A stretch of DNA of 64,000 nt from Thermococcus sp. MAR1. Lineage in GTDB: Archaea; Methanobacteriota_B; Thermococci; Thermococcales; Thermococcaceae. A program made the position numbers and the translations under genes. Below are positions 52,148 to 61,141 of this stretch, piece after piece (position 1 is the first letter of the stretch; each line of letters opens with the position of its first letter). The DNA is taken from positions 1,326,888 to 1,390,887 of the forward strand of contig NZ_SNUF01000001.1 of assembly GCF_012027305.1 (NCBI RefSeq), in the 5' to 3' direction. The notes under the pieces are model-generated. The model saw only the letters and a list, made by a program, of their open reading frames with translations. It searched no databases and had not been told where the DNA came from.

Positions 52148-53329
52148 ATGCGCTGGAGTGAGATTCCCCGCGATGCCAAGGCCTACATGCTCTATCACAC
52201 GCTCATAGCACCCGGCCTAATCGTCTGGATACTCTTCCCGCTCTACCTCATGGAGACGGGTTACTCAATCCTCGAAGTTGGGGCGTTCTTTACTGCTGTC
52301 AACATCATGGCGATTCCGCTAACTTATCTCTTCGGCAGGCTCTTCAACCGATGGGATATCAAGAAGGGCCTCATAGCGATAGACGTCCTCGACGGCATCG
52401 CCTACGTTCTGTATGGCCTCGCGAAGGGAGCCATAGCTCCGCTCATGCTCTTCGCTGGCAGAACCATCGAGAAGCTCTCAACGGTTCTCTACCCCCTCTA
52501 CCGCGCATATGAACAGATAATCTACCCTGAAGACAGGTACGAGGAGATATTCGCCTGGCATCTCCGTTTGCCGGAGATAGCGAGGCTGACAACCTTCCCG
52601 GTTCTCGGCTATATCTTCGGCTACCTCTATCCCGGCGCGGAGAACTACCGCTGGGCGTTCCTGTTTTTCGGTCTCTTCTCAGCCGTAACCGTTGCCTACA
52701 TCTGGCGCTTCCTCCCATCTGTCGGTAGGGAGGAAAGAATAACGCCGGAGGGCTTCACCTTTAGGGTTGGAGAGTTCAAGCTTCTGCTGGCGTTCGAGGC
52801 TTTGCTGACCCTCGCCTGGGCTTTAGCTCCCGAAATCGTACTGATTAACTACGTCGTCTTCGTGCTTCACAAGACAGTGTTTGAGGTGACGCTGGTAGCC
52901 TGTGCGAGCAGCCTCGCTTCGATAATAGGTACCTACGCCAGCGAGAGGGTTCCGAAGGGGAAGGGATTCCAGGTCATAGGCCTCGGGATGTTCATCAACG
53001 CCCTCTATGCCCTCGTGATGGCTCTAGCACCGCCCTTCTGGCTTGTGTTGGTCATCTACACGCTGGGAGACTTCGGAAACACCCTCTGGTTCCCCTTCTA
53101 CCGCTCCTGGCAGTTCTCATTGATTCCAAAGGAGCGCGCCAGCGAGTTTCATGCGGCGATATCGAGCTACAACAGGCTTATCGGCCTCTTCACGCCCTTC
53201 GTTGCTGGAGCACTGGCGAGCGTTCACGCGACACTCCCGTACGCGGCGAGTCTGGTGCTGTTTTTGGCGGCTGGAGCTATGTTCTGGTGGCTGGCTGGGA
53301 AAGGTATTTATTCAAAAACCGCGAGTTAG
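52148..53329 (+). CDS. Major facilitator superfamily transporter
   Basis: A 393-residue permease with 11-12 predicted helices. It has the MFS pattern: LFGRLFNRWDIKKGLIAIDV (the cytoplasmic loop 2-3, G-R-x-x-x-x-x-x-K/R type) at about residues 58-77 and the central loop VGREERITPEGFTFRVGEF. There is no further sequence that shows the substrate. ATG 52148 follows GGGGTTTCAG, a modest ribosome site. A TATA-like CCTTAAAAGG lies about 30 bp upstream. Confidence 0.85.
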   Translation: MRWSEIPRDAKAYMLYHTLIAPGLIVWILFPLYLMETGYSILEVGAFFTAVNIMAIPLTYLFGRLFNRWDIKKGLIAIDVLDGIAYVLYGLAKGAIAPLMLFAGRTIEKLSTVLYPLYRAYEQIIYPEDRYEEIFAWHLRLPEIARLTTFPVLGYIFGYLYPGAENYRWAFLFFGLFSAVTVAYIWRFLPSVGREERITPEGFTFRVGEFKLLLAFEALLTLAWALAPEIVLINYVVFVLHKTVFEVTLVACASSLASIIGTYASERVPKGKGFQVIGLGMFINALYALVMALAPPFWLVLVIYTLGDFGNTLWFPFYRSWQFSLIPKERASEFHAAISSYNRLIGLFTPFVAGALASVHATLPYAASLVLFLAAGAMFWWLAGKGIYSKTAS

Positions 53330-53342
53330 GGATGTGATAGAA

Positions 53343-53615
53343 ATGAGCGAGGTCGTGATTTCGAAGAGGGACGTGCTGGCCCACGAGAGGCTGAGGGTAA
53401 TCTCCGAGCTTGCCCCGATACGCGAGAAAATCAAGCTATTTGAGGAGAAATACGGGATGAAGTTTGAAGAGTTCGAGAAAAAAATCAAAAGCTCGGAGGA
53501 GTCCTTTGAGGCATGGGACGACTACATTGAGTGGAAAGCCTACGTGAAGAAACTGGAAGAGCTTAAAAGCAGGCTCAGGGAGATTGAGCATGCTCAAAGA
53601 GTTAGAGTTGCTTGA
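53343..53615 (+). CDS. TumA-like antitoxin
   Basis: A 90-residue charged, helical protein (MSEVVISKRDVLAHERLRVI then APIREKIKLFEEKYGMKFEEF and a C-terminal coiled coil KLEELKSRLREIEHAQRV). Proteins of this shape precede TumE-type toxins, which is why the antitoxin role is proposed; it is an inference from the neighbour. It starts 14 bp after the MFS stop. The TumE start lies inside its last 26 bp. Confidence 0.65.
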   Translation: MSEVVISKRDVLAHERLRVISELAPIREKIKLFEEKYGMKFEEFEKKIKSSEESFEAWDDYIEWKAYVKKLEELKSRLREIEHAQRVRVA

Positions 53616-53937
53616 GAAGAGCTTAGCAGTCAAAAGCTACGAAATTCTAGACTACAAGGAGGGGGACAGTTTTTACTTTCTGAAAATCAGGGTAGAACTG
53701 ATAGATGGAAGTGTTCTTTACATCAGGGAATTTGTATCGGAAGAAGATTACAACTACTCTTTCCAATGGCAGAAAAACGGAAAACTTATAGTCCGCTGGG
53801 ACAACGCGCCCCATCACAAAAACGTAGAAACGTTTCCACATCATAAGCACGTCGGTTCCAAGGATAACGTTCGGCCTTCCAAGGAGGTTTCACTGGAGGA
53901 CGTTCTGAGGGTTATTGAAGAAAAATTGAAGACATAG
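53590..53937 (+). CDS. TumE-type toxin (DUF6516)
   Basis: A 115-residue protein with the features of the TumE family: a mixed alpha/beta core (GDSFYFLKIRVELIDGSVLY), YNYSFQWQKNGKLIVRWDNAPHH (about 57-79), FPHHKHVGSKDNVRPS (about 84-99) and EDVLRVIEEKL. The two His-His pairs near RWDNAPHH and FPHHKH are the most conserved part. TumE/TumA is a toxin-antitoxin pair found in archaea and bacteria; the target is not visible. ATG 53590 overlaps the antitoxin gene. Confidence 0.75.
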   Translation: MLKELELLEKSLAVKSYEILDYKEGDSFYFLKIRVELIDGSVLYIREFVSEEDYNYSFQWQKNGKLIVRWDNAPHHKNVETFPHHKHVGSKDNVRPSKEVSLEDVLRVIEEKLKT

Positions 53938-53942
53938 AAAAC

Positions 53943-54506
53943 TCAAAACTCCGGAATCCTTATCGGCGCCTGGAGCTCCTTCTCGTTCTTCTCAAGGTTC
54001 GTGGCGAGCATTTTTATCCTCTCGCAGCCCTTTATCTCCCTGATGAACTCGGCGACACTCTTAGGAACCAGCTCCTCCCAGGGTTTCCCTTCAACCATGC
54101 GCTTCCTTATCTCTGTGGCAGAGAGGATGTCCTTCCTGAACATGGGCTGGACGATGACCTCATAGCCCTTCTCGCGGAAGAGCTGTGCAACCAAGGAGTT
54201 GCCGGTGAAGACGACGTCGAAGCGGGGAACCATGCTCACCACGTAAGTCGCCCAGATGGCGTTGAAGTTGATGTCCGGGAGCGGAATCAGGTAGTAGCGC
54301 TTGTCCATACCGGCCTCGTTCAGGGCCCTGATAAGCATCTCCATTCTCTCGCTCGTCGTGAAGGGGTTCTTTAGAGTATGGCTCGCCTGGGCGCTTCCGA
54401 TGCCTATGATTACCTCATCAACCTGAGAAAAAACGAATTCGAGAGCCTTTATATGGCCGTTGTGAACCGGCTGGAACCGGCCAACGAAGAGGCCGCGCTT
54501 GACCAT
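53943..54506 (-). CDS. nadM: Nicotinamide-nucleotide adenylyltransferase
   Basis: Makes NAD from NMN and ATP. The 187 residues show the archaeal NadM/NMNAT pattern: GLFVGRFQPVHNGHIKAL (with GRFQPxHxGH, residues about 5-22), IGIGSAQASHTLKNPFTTSERMEMLIRAL (about 36-64) and LSATEIRKRMVEGKPW (about 130-145, the ISSTxIR-like signature). ATG 54506 follows GAGGTGGTTATC; the longer reading from 54524 is rejected because it overlaps the PIN gene stop. It converges on the TumE gene with five bases between stops. Confidence 0.94.
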   Translation of the reverse strand: MVKRGLFVGRFQPVHNGHIKALEFVFSQVDEVIIGIGSAQASHTLKNPFTTSERMEMLIRALNEAGMDKRYYLIPLPDINFNAIWATYVVSMVPRFDVVFTGNSLVAQLFREKGYEVIVQPMFRKDILSATEIRKRMVEGKPWEELVPKSVAEFIREIKGCERIKMLATNLEKNEKELQAPIRIPEF

Positions 54507-54520
54507 GATAACCACCTCGT

Positions 54521-54997
54521 TCAATCTTTCTGAACGACTCGTTCAGTTTCGCCGAACGAATCGCCCGTGATAAGGGCTATCCCCTCCGAGCTGGCAGGGA
54601 AGGAAAAGTCCACATCAAGGGTCACGAGTGCCAGCCCATAGAACTTCGCGGTGGAAAGTATCAGGGCATCGTTGGGGAGCAGGCCGTAATTTAGAATAAA
54701 CTCAAAGGCTTTTTCCTCGATTTCCTCCGTAAGGGGAAGCTCCGAGAAATTGTCCCTGAGATAAAGATACACCTTCTCAAGTTTGTCACGGTGTTTTTCA
54801 ATCGCCTCAGGATTGCCCCTCAGTGTAAGGTAGCTCTTACCAGTAACGAGTTTCAGAAAAACAAACAGGACTTCACTGAAAATTATTGGGTTTATGAACT
54901 TCGGGTCGTTCTCAATTGACTGAAGCAGTCGCTTGGCAACGGGATTACCCTTTAGAGCCTCAATGATAACCGATGAATCAACCAAAGAGCTCCTCAT
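54521..54997 (-). CDS. PIN-domain (VapC-like) protein
   Basis: A 158-residue PIN protein. The acidic residues: D7 and S-rich SLVDSSVIIEAL at the start, E42 in PIIFSEVLFVFLKL, D114 in YGLLPNDALILSTAKFYGL and D129 in LVTLDVDFSF. It is larger than usual VapC (about 130) because of a helical insert around residues 60-95. Its start overlaps the antitoxin gene stop by 20 bp (54978-54997). A second VapBC pair besides that at 18 kb. Confidence 0.8.
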   Translation of the reverse strand: MRSSLVDSSVIIEALKGNPVAKRLLQSIENDPKFINPIIFSEVLFVFLKLVTGKSYLTLRGNPEAIEKHRDKLEKVYLYLRDNFSELPLTEEIEEKAFEFILNYGLLPNDALILSTAKFYGLALVTLDVDFSFPASSEGIALITGDSFGETERVVQKD

Positions 54998-55178
54998 AGG
55001 CCTCCAACCTCAACTCCTTAGCACTCTTTTCGCTCCTGACGATGCCGAACACCTCATCGAGTGTAACCCTCGGTTCCTTTCTTTCCCCTTCGAACGCTTT
55101 AACCAGTGCCTTTACTTCCCGCTCAAACAGTCGCTCCATGCCATCTGGAACACGAACCCGAATTGTTATTTCCCCCAT
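54978..55178 (-). CDS. Antitoxin of the PIN-domain protein
   Basis: A 66-residue protein: MGEITIRVRVPDGMERLFERE, a strand-helix-helix DNA-binding head like short ribbon-helix-helix antitoxins, then LVKAFEGERKEPRVTLDEVF and a helical tail (SEKSAKELRLEAYEELFG). ATG 55178 follows GGTGAAAGGA. The gene overlaps the PIN toxin gene, typical of a vapBC operon. Confidence 0.75.
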   Translation of the reverse strand: MGEITIRVRVPDGMERLFEREVKALVKAFEGERKEPRVTLDEVFGIVRSEKSAKELRLEAYEELFG

Positions 55179-55223
55179 TCCTTTCACCCAAATCAATTAC
55201 CACTATTCTCCTCAAAACGCTTT

Positions 55224-56003
<780 letters not shown>

Positions 56004-56050
56004 CTAAAGCTTATTAACGGTTGGGGCTTTAAAGGGTTTGGAAGATGGTC

Positions 56051-57646
56051 ATGAGAAGGCTAATTCCTCTCCTGCTGGTTCTCATCGTGGTGGTTTCAGG
56101 CTGCCTCTTCAAGCCTCCGGCAGAGGTTAAATTCTCGATTGACAAGACCCTCGTTCGACCGGGCGGGACGATTCACGTCATGATACTCGTCAACAACACG
56201 GGGAAGGTCGGACTCACCGGTGCGACGCTCGTTCTCGGAGACGATAGCTTCCAGATACTCCAGGAACCGAAGTTTCCGGAGATACTCCCTGTAGGCGATG
56301 CGGTTCAGCTTGTCTGGATTTTGAGGGCACCGATAAAGCCCGGTGTCTACAATCTGAAACTGTCCCTCGAGCTTACCGATGAACTCAAGCGCTCGTGGAC
56401 GGGCTTCTACGGGCAGTTCAGGGTAACGGTGTCGAGCGAGGCAGGCCCTTCCGATGAGGTCGAGATGAACGTTGAGGTACCGGAGGTTATCGAAGGAGGG
56501 GAAGCGGCCAACCTAACCGTGATCATCAAGAACAAGCTCGATGTCCCGATAGAGCTCCGCGACCTCAGCTTCAATCTCTTCAACGGGATGAAGGTCGTGA
56601 GCGCAGGGGCACTTCCAGCGTCCATTGATGGTAATGATGAGGTGAGGGTCAGGTACACCGTGAGGGCACCGTACGCGTATCGTGAGGGTTACATATCGGC
56701 CATCCTCAAGTACGCGATAAGCGGCGCCGAGGGCAGTACAGTCAAGAGCTTCCCGCTGAAGGTAGTGTGGGAGCCGTGGAACCAGAGCACAGAGGTTCTA
56801 AAGAAGGCCTACGGCCTGAAGTACCACTGGGTAACCGATGAGTATATAGTTGACGGCTACTGGATGGAGCGCTACAATTCGACATCGAACTTTAATAGAA
56901 CAGAGTTCAGGAACATGACGCTCAGGATAATCCGGAGCGCCAAGTCGGAGCCACAGGCCGCGGAGGCAATATACAGCTGGATGATGAGAACATACTCCCT
57001 GGGAGACACCACCTCAACCCTCGAGCCGGACAAGATACTCCCCCAGGACAGGATAAGCTACGCGGAGGCCCAGATACTCATCACGGCGATGTTGCGCTCG
57101 ATTGACGTTCCTGCCAGAATAGTGACCCTTTATAACGGCACGGACTGCACTATGAGGCCCATGACCGAGTTCTACACCGCTGACGGGTGGTACATCGTGG
57201 ATGTAAAGCACGGCTTCGTTGGTTCCGTTGACGACTACCTCGCCAGCCCGTACTTCCCCAAAGTGTATCAGCTCGTAACGCGCGACGGCTTCAGAATCGT
57301 CGCCCAAGCACCGGCGACCCTTCAGGGACACGAGCACGTTGACGTCACCGGCGATTTCCTCGCGAATCTTGAGGACAGGCTCCTGAAGAAGGTAACCGAG
57401 AGGCTGAGACCGGAGCTTAGGTCAAAGCTCATGCTCGTCATGAACAACCTCGACGAGAACGAGAGGCTGTACGCCCTGTTCCTCTTCGCCTCAGCGCCCA
57501 GTGAGGAGGACCTGAACCGGGTGCTGAGCGAGTACAGCACGGGTAAAATAGAGCAAGACGTAAAAACCATGTACGAGTTCTACAAGAACATGACCTGGAG
57601 GGACGACTTCACCAGATACTGGAAGATATTCGCGGGGGAGGTATGA
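56051..57646 (+). CDS. Lipoprotein with inactive transglutaminase-like fold
   Basis: A 531-residue extracellular lipoprotein. It has a signal with lipobox ([18 protein letters not shown]), then Ig/CARDB-like beta domains ([20 protein letters not shown], and [20 protein letters not shown] at about 155-175) and a transglutaminase-like core from about 290: [23 protein letters not shown] and [13 protein letters not shown]. In the catalytic enzymes the helix begins with Cys and the strand with His (the pattern G-x-C-x-D and H-A-W). Here Cys is Tyr and the His is missing; only the Asp of VDV remains. It is probably a binding or structural protein. The next gene overlaps its stop by ATGA. Confidence 0.78.
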   Translation: MRRLIPLLLVLIVVVSGCLFKPPAEVKFSIDKTLVRPGGTIHVMILVNNTGKVGLTGATLVLGDDSFQILQEPKFPEILPVGDAVQLVWILRAPIKPGVYNLKLSLELTDELKRSWTGFYGQFRVTVSSEAGPSDEVEMNVEVPEVIEGGEAANLTVIIKNKLDVPIELRDLSFNLFNGMKVVSAGALPASIDGNDEVRVRYTVRAPYAYREGYISAILKYAISGAEGSTVKSFPLKVVWEPWNQSTEVLKKAYGLKYHWVTDEYIVDGYWMERYNSTSNFNRTEFRNMTLRIIRSAKSEPQAAEAIYSWMMRTYSLGDTTSTLEPDKILPQDRISYAEAQILITAMLRSIDVPARIVTLYNGTDCTMRPMTEFYTADGWYIVDVKHGFVGSVDDYLASPYFPKVYQLVTRDGFRIVAQAPATLQGHEHVDVTGDFLANLEDRLLKKVTERLRPELRSKLMLVMNNLDENERLYALFLFASAPSEEDLNRVLSEYSTGKIEQDVKTMYEFYKNMTWRDDFTRYWKIFAGEV

Positions 57647-58182
57647 TGATAGTAATCCTAAGGCTCGGACACAGACCCGAGAGGGACAAGAGGATAACGA
57701 CCCACGTTGCTTTGACTGCTAGGGCATTCGGGGCGGATAAAATAATCATCGCGGCCGAAGAAGACGAGCACGTGAGGGAAAGCGTCGAGGACGTTGTGAG
57801 ACGCTGGGGAGGACCCTTCGAGATAACCTTCGACCCGGGCTGGAGGAAGTTCATGCGCGAGTGGAAGGAACGCGGGGGGACGATAGTCCACCTCACGATG
57901 TACGGAATCCACATAGACGACGTCATTCCAAGAATCCGGGAAGAGCTGGAGGAAGGCAGGGACATGCTAGTTGTCGTCGGCGCCGAGAAGGTGCCCAGGG
58001 AGGTCTACGAGATGGCAGACTACAACGTTGCCGTTGGGAACCAGCCCCACAGCGAGGTTGCCGCTTTGGCAGTCTTCCTGGACAGGCTCCTTGAAGGAGG
58101 GGGCTTGAGGAAAAGCTTTGAGAACGCAAAGCTCAAGATAATCCCGCAGGAGAGGGGGAAGAAGGTAATCGAACTTGAGTGA
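57643..58182 (+). CDS. trm56: tRNA (cytidine-56-2'-O)-methyltransferase Trm56
   Basis: A SPOUT-class methyltransferase that modifies C56 in the T-loop of archaeal tRNA. The 179 residues comprise the SPOUT core: [53 protein letters not shown] and the trefoil-knot segment [41 protein letters not shown] (about 105-146). The starting ATG overlaps the previous stop by four bases. It is a known archaeal protein without a bacterial counterpart. Confidence 0.92.
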   Translation: MMIVILRLGHRPERDKRITTHVALTARAFGADKIIIAAEEDEHVRESVEDVVRRWGGPFEITFDPGWRKFMREWKERGGTIVHLTMYGIHIDDVIPRIREELEEGRDMLVVVGAEKVPREVYEMADYNVAVGNQPHSEVAALAVFLDRLLEGGGLRKSFENAKLKIIPQERGKKVIELE

Positions 58183-58191
58183 GGGTTGCGG

Positions 58192-58758
58192 ATGGTGCTC
58201 AATAACTACCGCGAAAACGTCAGGGGTTACCTTGAAGCCATCGTCAGACCCCTCGCGAGGGCCGGCGTTACGCCGAACACGATAACCGTCCTCGGCCTGC
58301 TGATAAGCCTTGGAGGAGCATACTTCTTCTACCGCGGCGAGCAGGCCATAGCGGCCCTCGTTCTGCTCTTCGGCTCCCTGATAGATGCGCTCGACGGGAC
58401 TCTCGCGAGGCTCACCGGAAAGACGAGCCGTTTTGGGGCCTTCCTCGACTCCACCTTCGACAGGATAAGCGATGGTGCTGTGCTCTTCGGGATAGCCCTC
58501 GGCAACCTCGCCGACTGGCGCGTTGTGTTCATAGCTTTCATGGGAAGCTACCTGGTGAGCTACGAGAGGTGCAGGGCCGAGCTGGCCGGCTCAGGAAGGC
58601 TGGCCGTTGGCATAGCGGAGAGGGCCGAGAGATTGCTTATAATAATCATCACAGCCCTCTTCGGCTACGTTGAGTATGGTGTCTACGCCGTCGCAATCCT
58701 CGCATGGATAACCGTTCTCCAGAGACTTTACGCGGCCTACCAGAGGCTCAAGGAGTGA
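58192..58758 (+). CDS. CDP-alcohol phosphatidyltransferase (archaetidylinositol-phosphate synthase-like)
   Basis: A 188-residue membrane enzyme that joins a CDP-linked archaeol to a polar alcohol, probably inositol phosphate. The signature DG-x2-AR-x8-G-x3-D-x3-D is at ALDGTLARLTGKTSRFGAF and the following LDSTFDRISD (about 65-96). Six membrane helices are predicted. The N-terminus NNYRENVRGYLEAIVRPLAR is characteristic of archaeal AIP synthases. ATG 58192 follows GTGAGGGTTGCGG. A T-run terminates after it. Confidence 0.85.
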   Translation: MVLNNYRENVRGYLEAIVRPLARAGVTPNTITVLGLLISLGGAYFFYRGEQAIAALVLLFGSLIDALDGTLARLTGKTSRFGAFLDSTFDRISDGAVLFGIALGNLADWRVVFIAFMGSYLVSYERCRAELAGSGRLAVGIAERAERLLIIIITALFGYVEYGVYAVAILAWITVLQRLYAAYQRLKE

Positions 58759-58765
58759 AAGAGAA

Positions 58766-58838
58766 GGGGGATGACGAAAATTTCGCTAGGCGAGGCTTTG
58801 CCAATGAAGAGCCCTGCCGTTGCCGACCCTTGCTGTCA
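58766..58838 (+). ncRNA. Possible guide-like small RNA after the phosphatidyltransferase gene
   Basis: GGGGGATGACGA (58766-58777) matches the C box context of the sure C/D RNA at 62456; AATGAAGA (58803-58810) could be a C' box; CTGTC ends the region. The D and D' boxes are not in place, and the ATGAC/GTCAT ends can pair to close a stem. Weak. Confidence 0.25.
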
Positions 58839-58840
58839 TT

Positions 58841-58849
58841 CTTTTTTTA
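58841..58849 (+). terminator. T-run terminator
   Basis: CTTTTTTTA directly after the possible small RNA and before the convergent HAD gene. Confidence 0.5.
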
Positions 58850-59572
58850 TTGTTTAGATGACTCACTTTTCATCAGGCCCTTCACGATTTCAACTACCTC
58901 ACCCAGCTTTGAAACCACGAAGTCGCAGTTCCTCCACAGTTCTCTCTTCGCACCGTTCGGATCGAGAAGGACACTCATCATGCCGACCTTCTTGGCCCCA
59001 ACGCAGTCCTTTGCCGGATTGTCGCCGACGTAGAGGGCTTTTCCAGCTTCAACACCGGCCCTTTCGAGGGCAAGCCTGAAGGGCCCCTCATGGGGCTTGT
59101 AGAAGCCCGCATCCTCGCTGGTCGTTATCGAGTCAAAGAGGCCGTAGATGCCGAGTGCCTTCAGGTGGGCCTCGATGTAGTCGTTGTCCGAGTCTGTTAT
59201 GATTCCGACGTGGAGGCCGAGGTCTTTGAGGGCCTTAACCGTCTCAACGGCGTCGGGAAAGAGGCCCCCATAGCGCTCGTGCATGGCAATGCTTATCTCC
59301 CAGAAGTCCGCCGGAACGGTGAAGCCGTAACGCCCGGCCACCCTCCGCATGGCCTCGGTGTCAACGTCCCGGATCTTGACGTAGGGCTTGCCGGCGAGCT
59401 CCTTGAACATTGCGGAGCTTTCGACCTCGTACTCCTCCCAGAGCCTCATGTAATCGAGGCCCTCCCTCCCGGCCCTTCTGAGGACCTCCCTCACGATGTT
59501 CTGATGGGTAACGTTTTCACCCTCCTTCGTTATGAGCGTGCCCACGAAGTCAAAGAAGACTGCCCTGAGCAT
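58847..59572 (-). CDS. HAD-family hydrolase
   Basis: A 241-residue haloacid-dehalogenase phosphatase. Motif I AVFFDFVGTLITKEG (D8 and D10 region: F-F-D-F-V-G-T), motif II HVGIITDSDND (about 117), motif III KPHEGPFRLAL and motif IV ALYVGDNPAKDCVGAKKVGM (about 181-200). The second motif I Asp is replaced by Val (DFVGT instead of DxDGT), which also occurs in other HAD members. The cap domain is helical (about 18-100). Start ATG 59572 follows AGGTGGTTGTG. Substrate unknown. Confidence 0.88.
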   Translation of the reverse strand: MLRAVFFDFVGTLITKEGENVTHQNIVREVLRRAGREGLDYMRLWEEYEVESSAMFKELAGKPYVKIRDVDTEAMRRVAGRYGFTVPADFWEISIAMHERYGGLFPDAVETVKALKDLGLHVGIITDSDNDYIEAHLKALGIYGLFDSITTSEDAGFYKPHEGPFRLALERAGVEAGKALYVGDNPAKDCVGAKKVGMMSVLLDPNGAKRELWRNCDFVVSKLGEVVEIVKGLMKSESSKQ

Positions 59573-59722
59573 CACAACCACCTGAGGGAGTTGGAGCGTA
59601 ACGTTAAAACCCTTGTCTGGCAGAACGACAAGTTGGACCCTAAAATCTTTCAGAAAATTGCATCTATGACGGAAAAACATTAGAAAAACTTTTATCCACT
59701 CCCGGGGGACGAGGCAGGGGTG

Positions 59723-59989
59723 ATGGAAATCGAGGCGATACTCCTCGTCTGGGGCGTCCGGGACGAGGTTCTGGAAAAGCTCCCCGTCGAAGGGTACTGG
59801 CTCTACGGGGAGTACGACTTCATAGCCAAGCTGGAATTCCGGGACGAGTTCGAGATGGAGACGTTCATGAGAGACCTCAAGCGTGTGATACACGGCGGAA
59901 CTTTCAAGCTCATTCCGGTTGTGATTTCTGCCGTTAAAAACGGCGGAAAAACGAACGTCCTCGAGGGGCTCAAACATTCGGTCCCATGA
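59723..59989 (+). CDS. Lrp/AsnC ligand-binding (RAM) domain protein without HTH
   Basis: An 88-residue protein consisting of a RAM domain: MEIEAILLVWGVRDEVLEKL, EGYWLYGEYDFIAKLEFR and MRDLKRVIHGGTFKLIPVVI. It lacks the helix-turn-helix of Lrp regulators. Such stand-alone domains may bind an amino acid or associate with full regulators. ATG 59723 follows GCAGGGGTG. It converges on the ASCH gene with 20 bp overlap. Confidence 0.75.
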   Translation: MEIEAILLVWGVRDEVLEKLPVEGYWLYGEYDFIAKLEFRDEFEMETFMRDLKRVIHGGTFKLIPVVISAVKNGGKTNVLEGLKHSVP

Positions 59990-60539
59990 TACCCCTCTTT
60001 TTCAGCTCCTCGTAGGCCCTCCTGAGGGCGTCCCTAATCAAGTACCTCTTGTTCATCCCCCCGAGCCTATAAGCGGCTTTTCTCAGACTTCCCGCCTGGA
60101 GGAAAAGTTCAAGGAGTTTTCTGTCCTCCTCCGACAGGTCTAGGTACTTCAGGGCCTTCTCAGCTATCTCCACCGGCAGATTACCCTCGTAGGCGTAGTC
60201 CGAGCTCATGACCGGCTTCTCAAAGCGCTCCACGAGTCGGAAGACTATAACGTGGGCGATGGAGTCGTCGTTAACGTGCCTGTAGTGGCTTTTGAGGGCC
60301 CTTATCAGCTCCTCCCTGCCCGAAAAACCGTCCAGAAAAGCGTCCTCGTCGGTAAGCTCGCCAACGGTTTTGCTCTCGATCCTCTCGATAACAGCCTTCC
60401 CTATTGCATAGCCGCCCGAATGGATAAGAACCTCGTCTCCGGGTTTGAGGTTCGGTCTCCTGCCCAGTCTCACCGTCGCTCTCTTCCTTCCGCTCAGTAT
60501 CGCCTCTGCGTAGCGTCCGTCGAACTCCAGGTGCCTCAT
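59970..60539 (-). CDS. ASCH-domain protein with C-terminal helical extension
   Basis: A 189-residue protein. Residues 1-100 form an ASCH domain ([60 protein letters not shown]), a PUA-like fold that binds RNA or modified nucleotides. The rest is helical ([20 protein letters not shown], then [12 protein letters not shown]). It overlaps the second ASCH gene's stop by ATGA. Confidence 0.82.
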   Translation of the reverse strand: MRHLEFDGRYAEAILSGRKRATVRLGRRPNLKPGDEVLIHSGGYAIGKAVIERIESKTVGELTDEDAFLDGFSGREELIRALKSHYRHVNDDSIAHVIVFRLVERFEKPVMSSDYAYEGNLPVEIAEKALKYLDLSEEDRKLLELFLQAGSLRKAAYRLGGMNKRYLIRDALRRAYEELKKRGIMGPNV

Positions 60540-60880
60540 CTCCCCTCACCGAGGAGCTTGAATCTTATGGCTATGACTCCGTAGCGGTTCTCCTTCCACT
60601 TGGGATACATACCGTGGAACCTCTTCACCGCCCTCTCAAAGCTCGGCTCGTCTGGAAAGATTTTCTTTATCGGCTCCTCCCTCAGAACCTGACGGAAGGT
60701 TTCGTAGCGCTTGACTCCTGTGACTACAGCAGGAATCGAATCGTTGAATATGAGCTTGTCCCCGGGTTGTATTCCCCTAAGCCCCGGATAGGCAACCCTG
60801 ACCTCTATCCTCTTTTCCCCGGACTTTATGTAGTCCAGGTATTCCTCGTGAACCCTCAAGTGGTAGACCCTCATTTTCAT
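60536..60880 (-). CDS. ASCH-domain protein, short
   Basis: A 114-residue single-domain ASCH protein: [35 protein letters not shown] sequence (about 13-43; E/K-x-R-x-x-Y-P) and [15 protein letters not shown] at the end. ASCH proteins can be RNA-binding or nuclease/esterase-like regulators. The stop overlaps the longer ASCH gene, so the two are made together. Start is ATG 60880 or 60874. Confidence 0.8.
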   Translation of the reverse strand: MKMRVYHLRVHEEYLDYIKSGEKRIEVRVAYPGLRGIQPGDKLIFNDSIPAVVTGVKRYETFRQVLREEPIKKIFPDEPSFERAVKRFHGMYPKWKENRYGVIAIRFKLLGEGR

Positions 60881-60967
60881 CACATTTCGCCTTCTCCTTT
60901 CCCTTAAAAGCTTAGCCGATGGAAACTTTTAAATCCTTTAGCGCCGAAGAAGATTCAGGTGTGAGAG

Positions 60968-61132
60968 ATGAGACGAGCCCAGGGAGCCCTTGAGTACCTG
61001 TTCATGCTGGCGGCGGTTCTAGTTCTGGTGACCATAGCTGCCAGAGTGGTCCTCAACGGCACGAGGAACCTCAACGAGGCAATATCAAACTACACAACCC
61101 AAGTAAGGAAGCAGATTCTCGAAGACCTATGA
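60968..61132 (+). CDS. Class III signal peptide pilin-like protein
   Basis: A 54-residue protein too short for most gene finders: MRRAQGALEYLFMLAAVLVL then VTIAARVVLNGTRNLNEAIS and a charged tail. The QGALEYLFML motif is a class III signal peptide (Q-x-S/A-x-E), cut before Q5 in archaeal pilins. The hydrophobic stretch forms the pilin helix; the tail is very short for a pilin. The prepilin peptidase gene starts nine bases later. ATG 60968 follows GGTGTGAGAG and a TATA-like ACTTTTAAATCC. Confidence 0.85.
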   Translation: MRRAQGALEYLFMLAAVLVLVTIAARVVLNGTRNLNEAISNYTTQVRKQILEDL

Positions 61133-61141
61133 GGTGGAATC

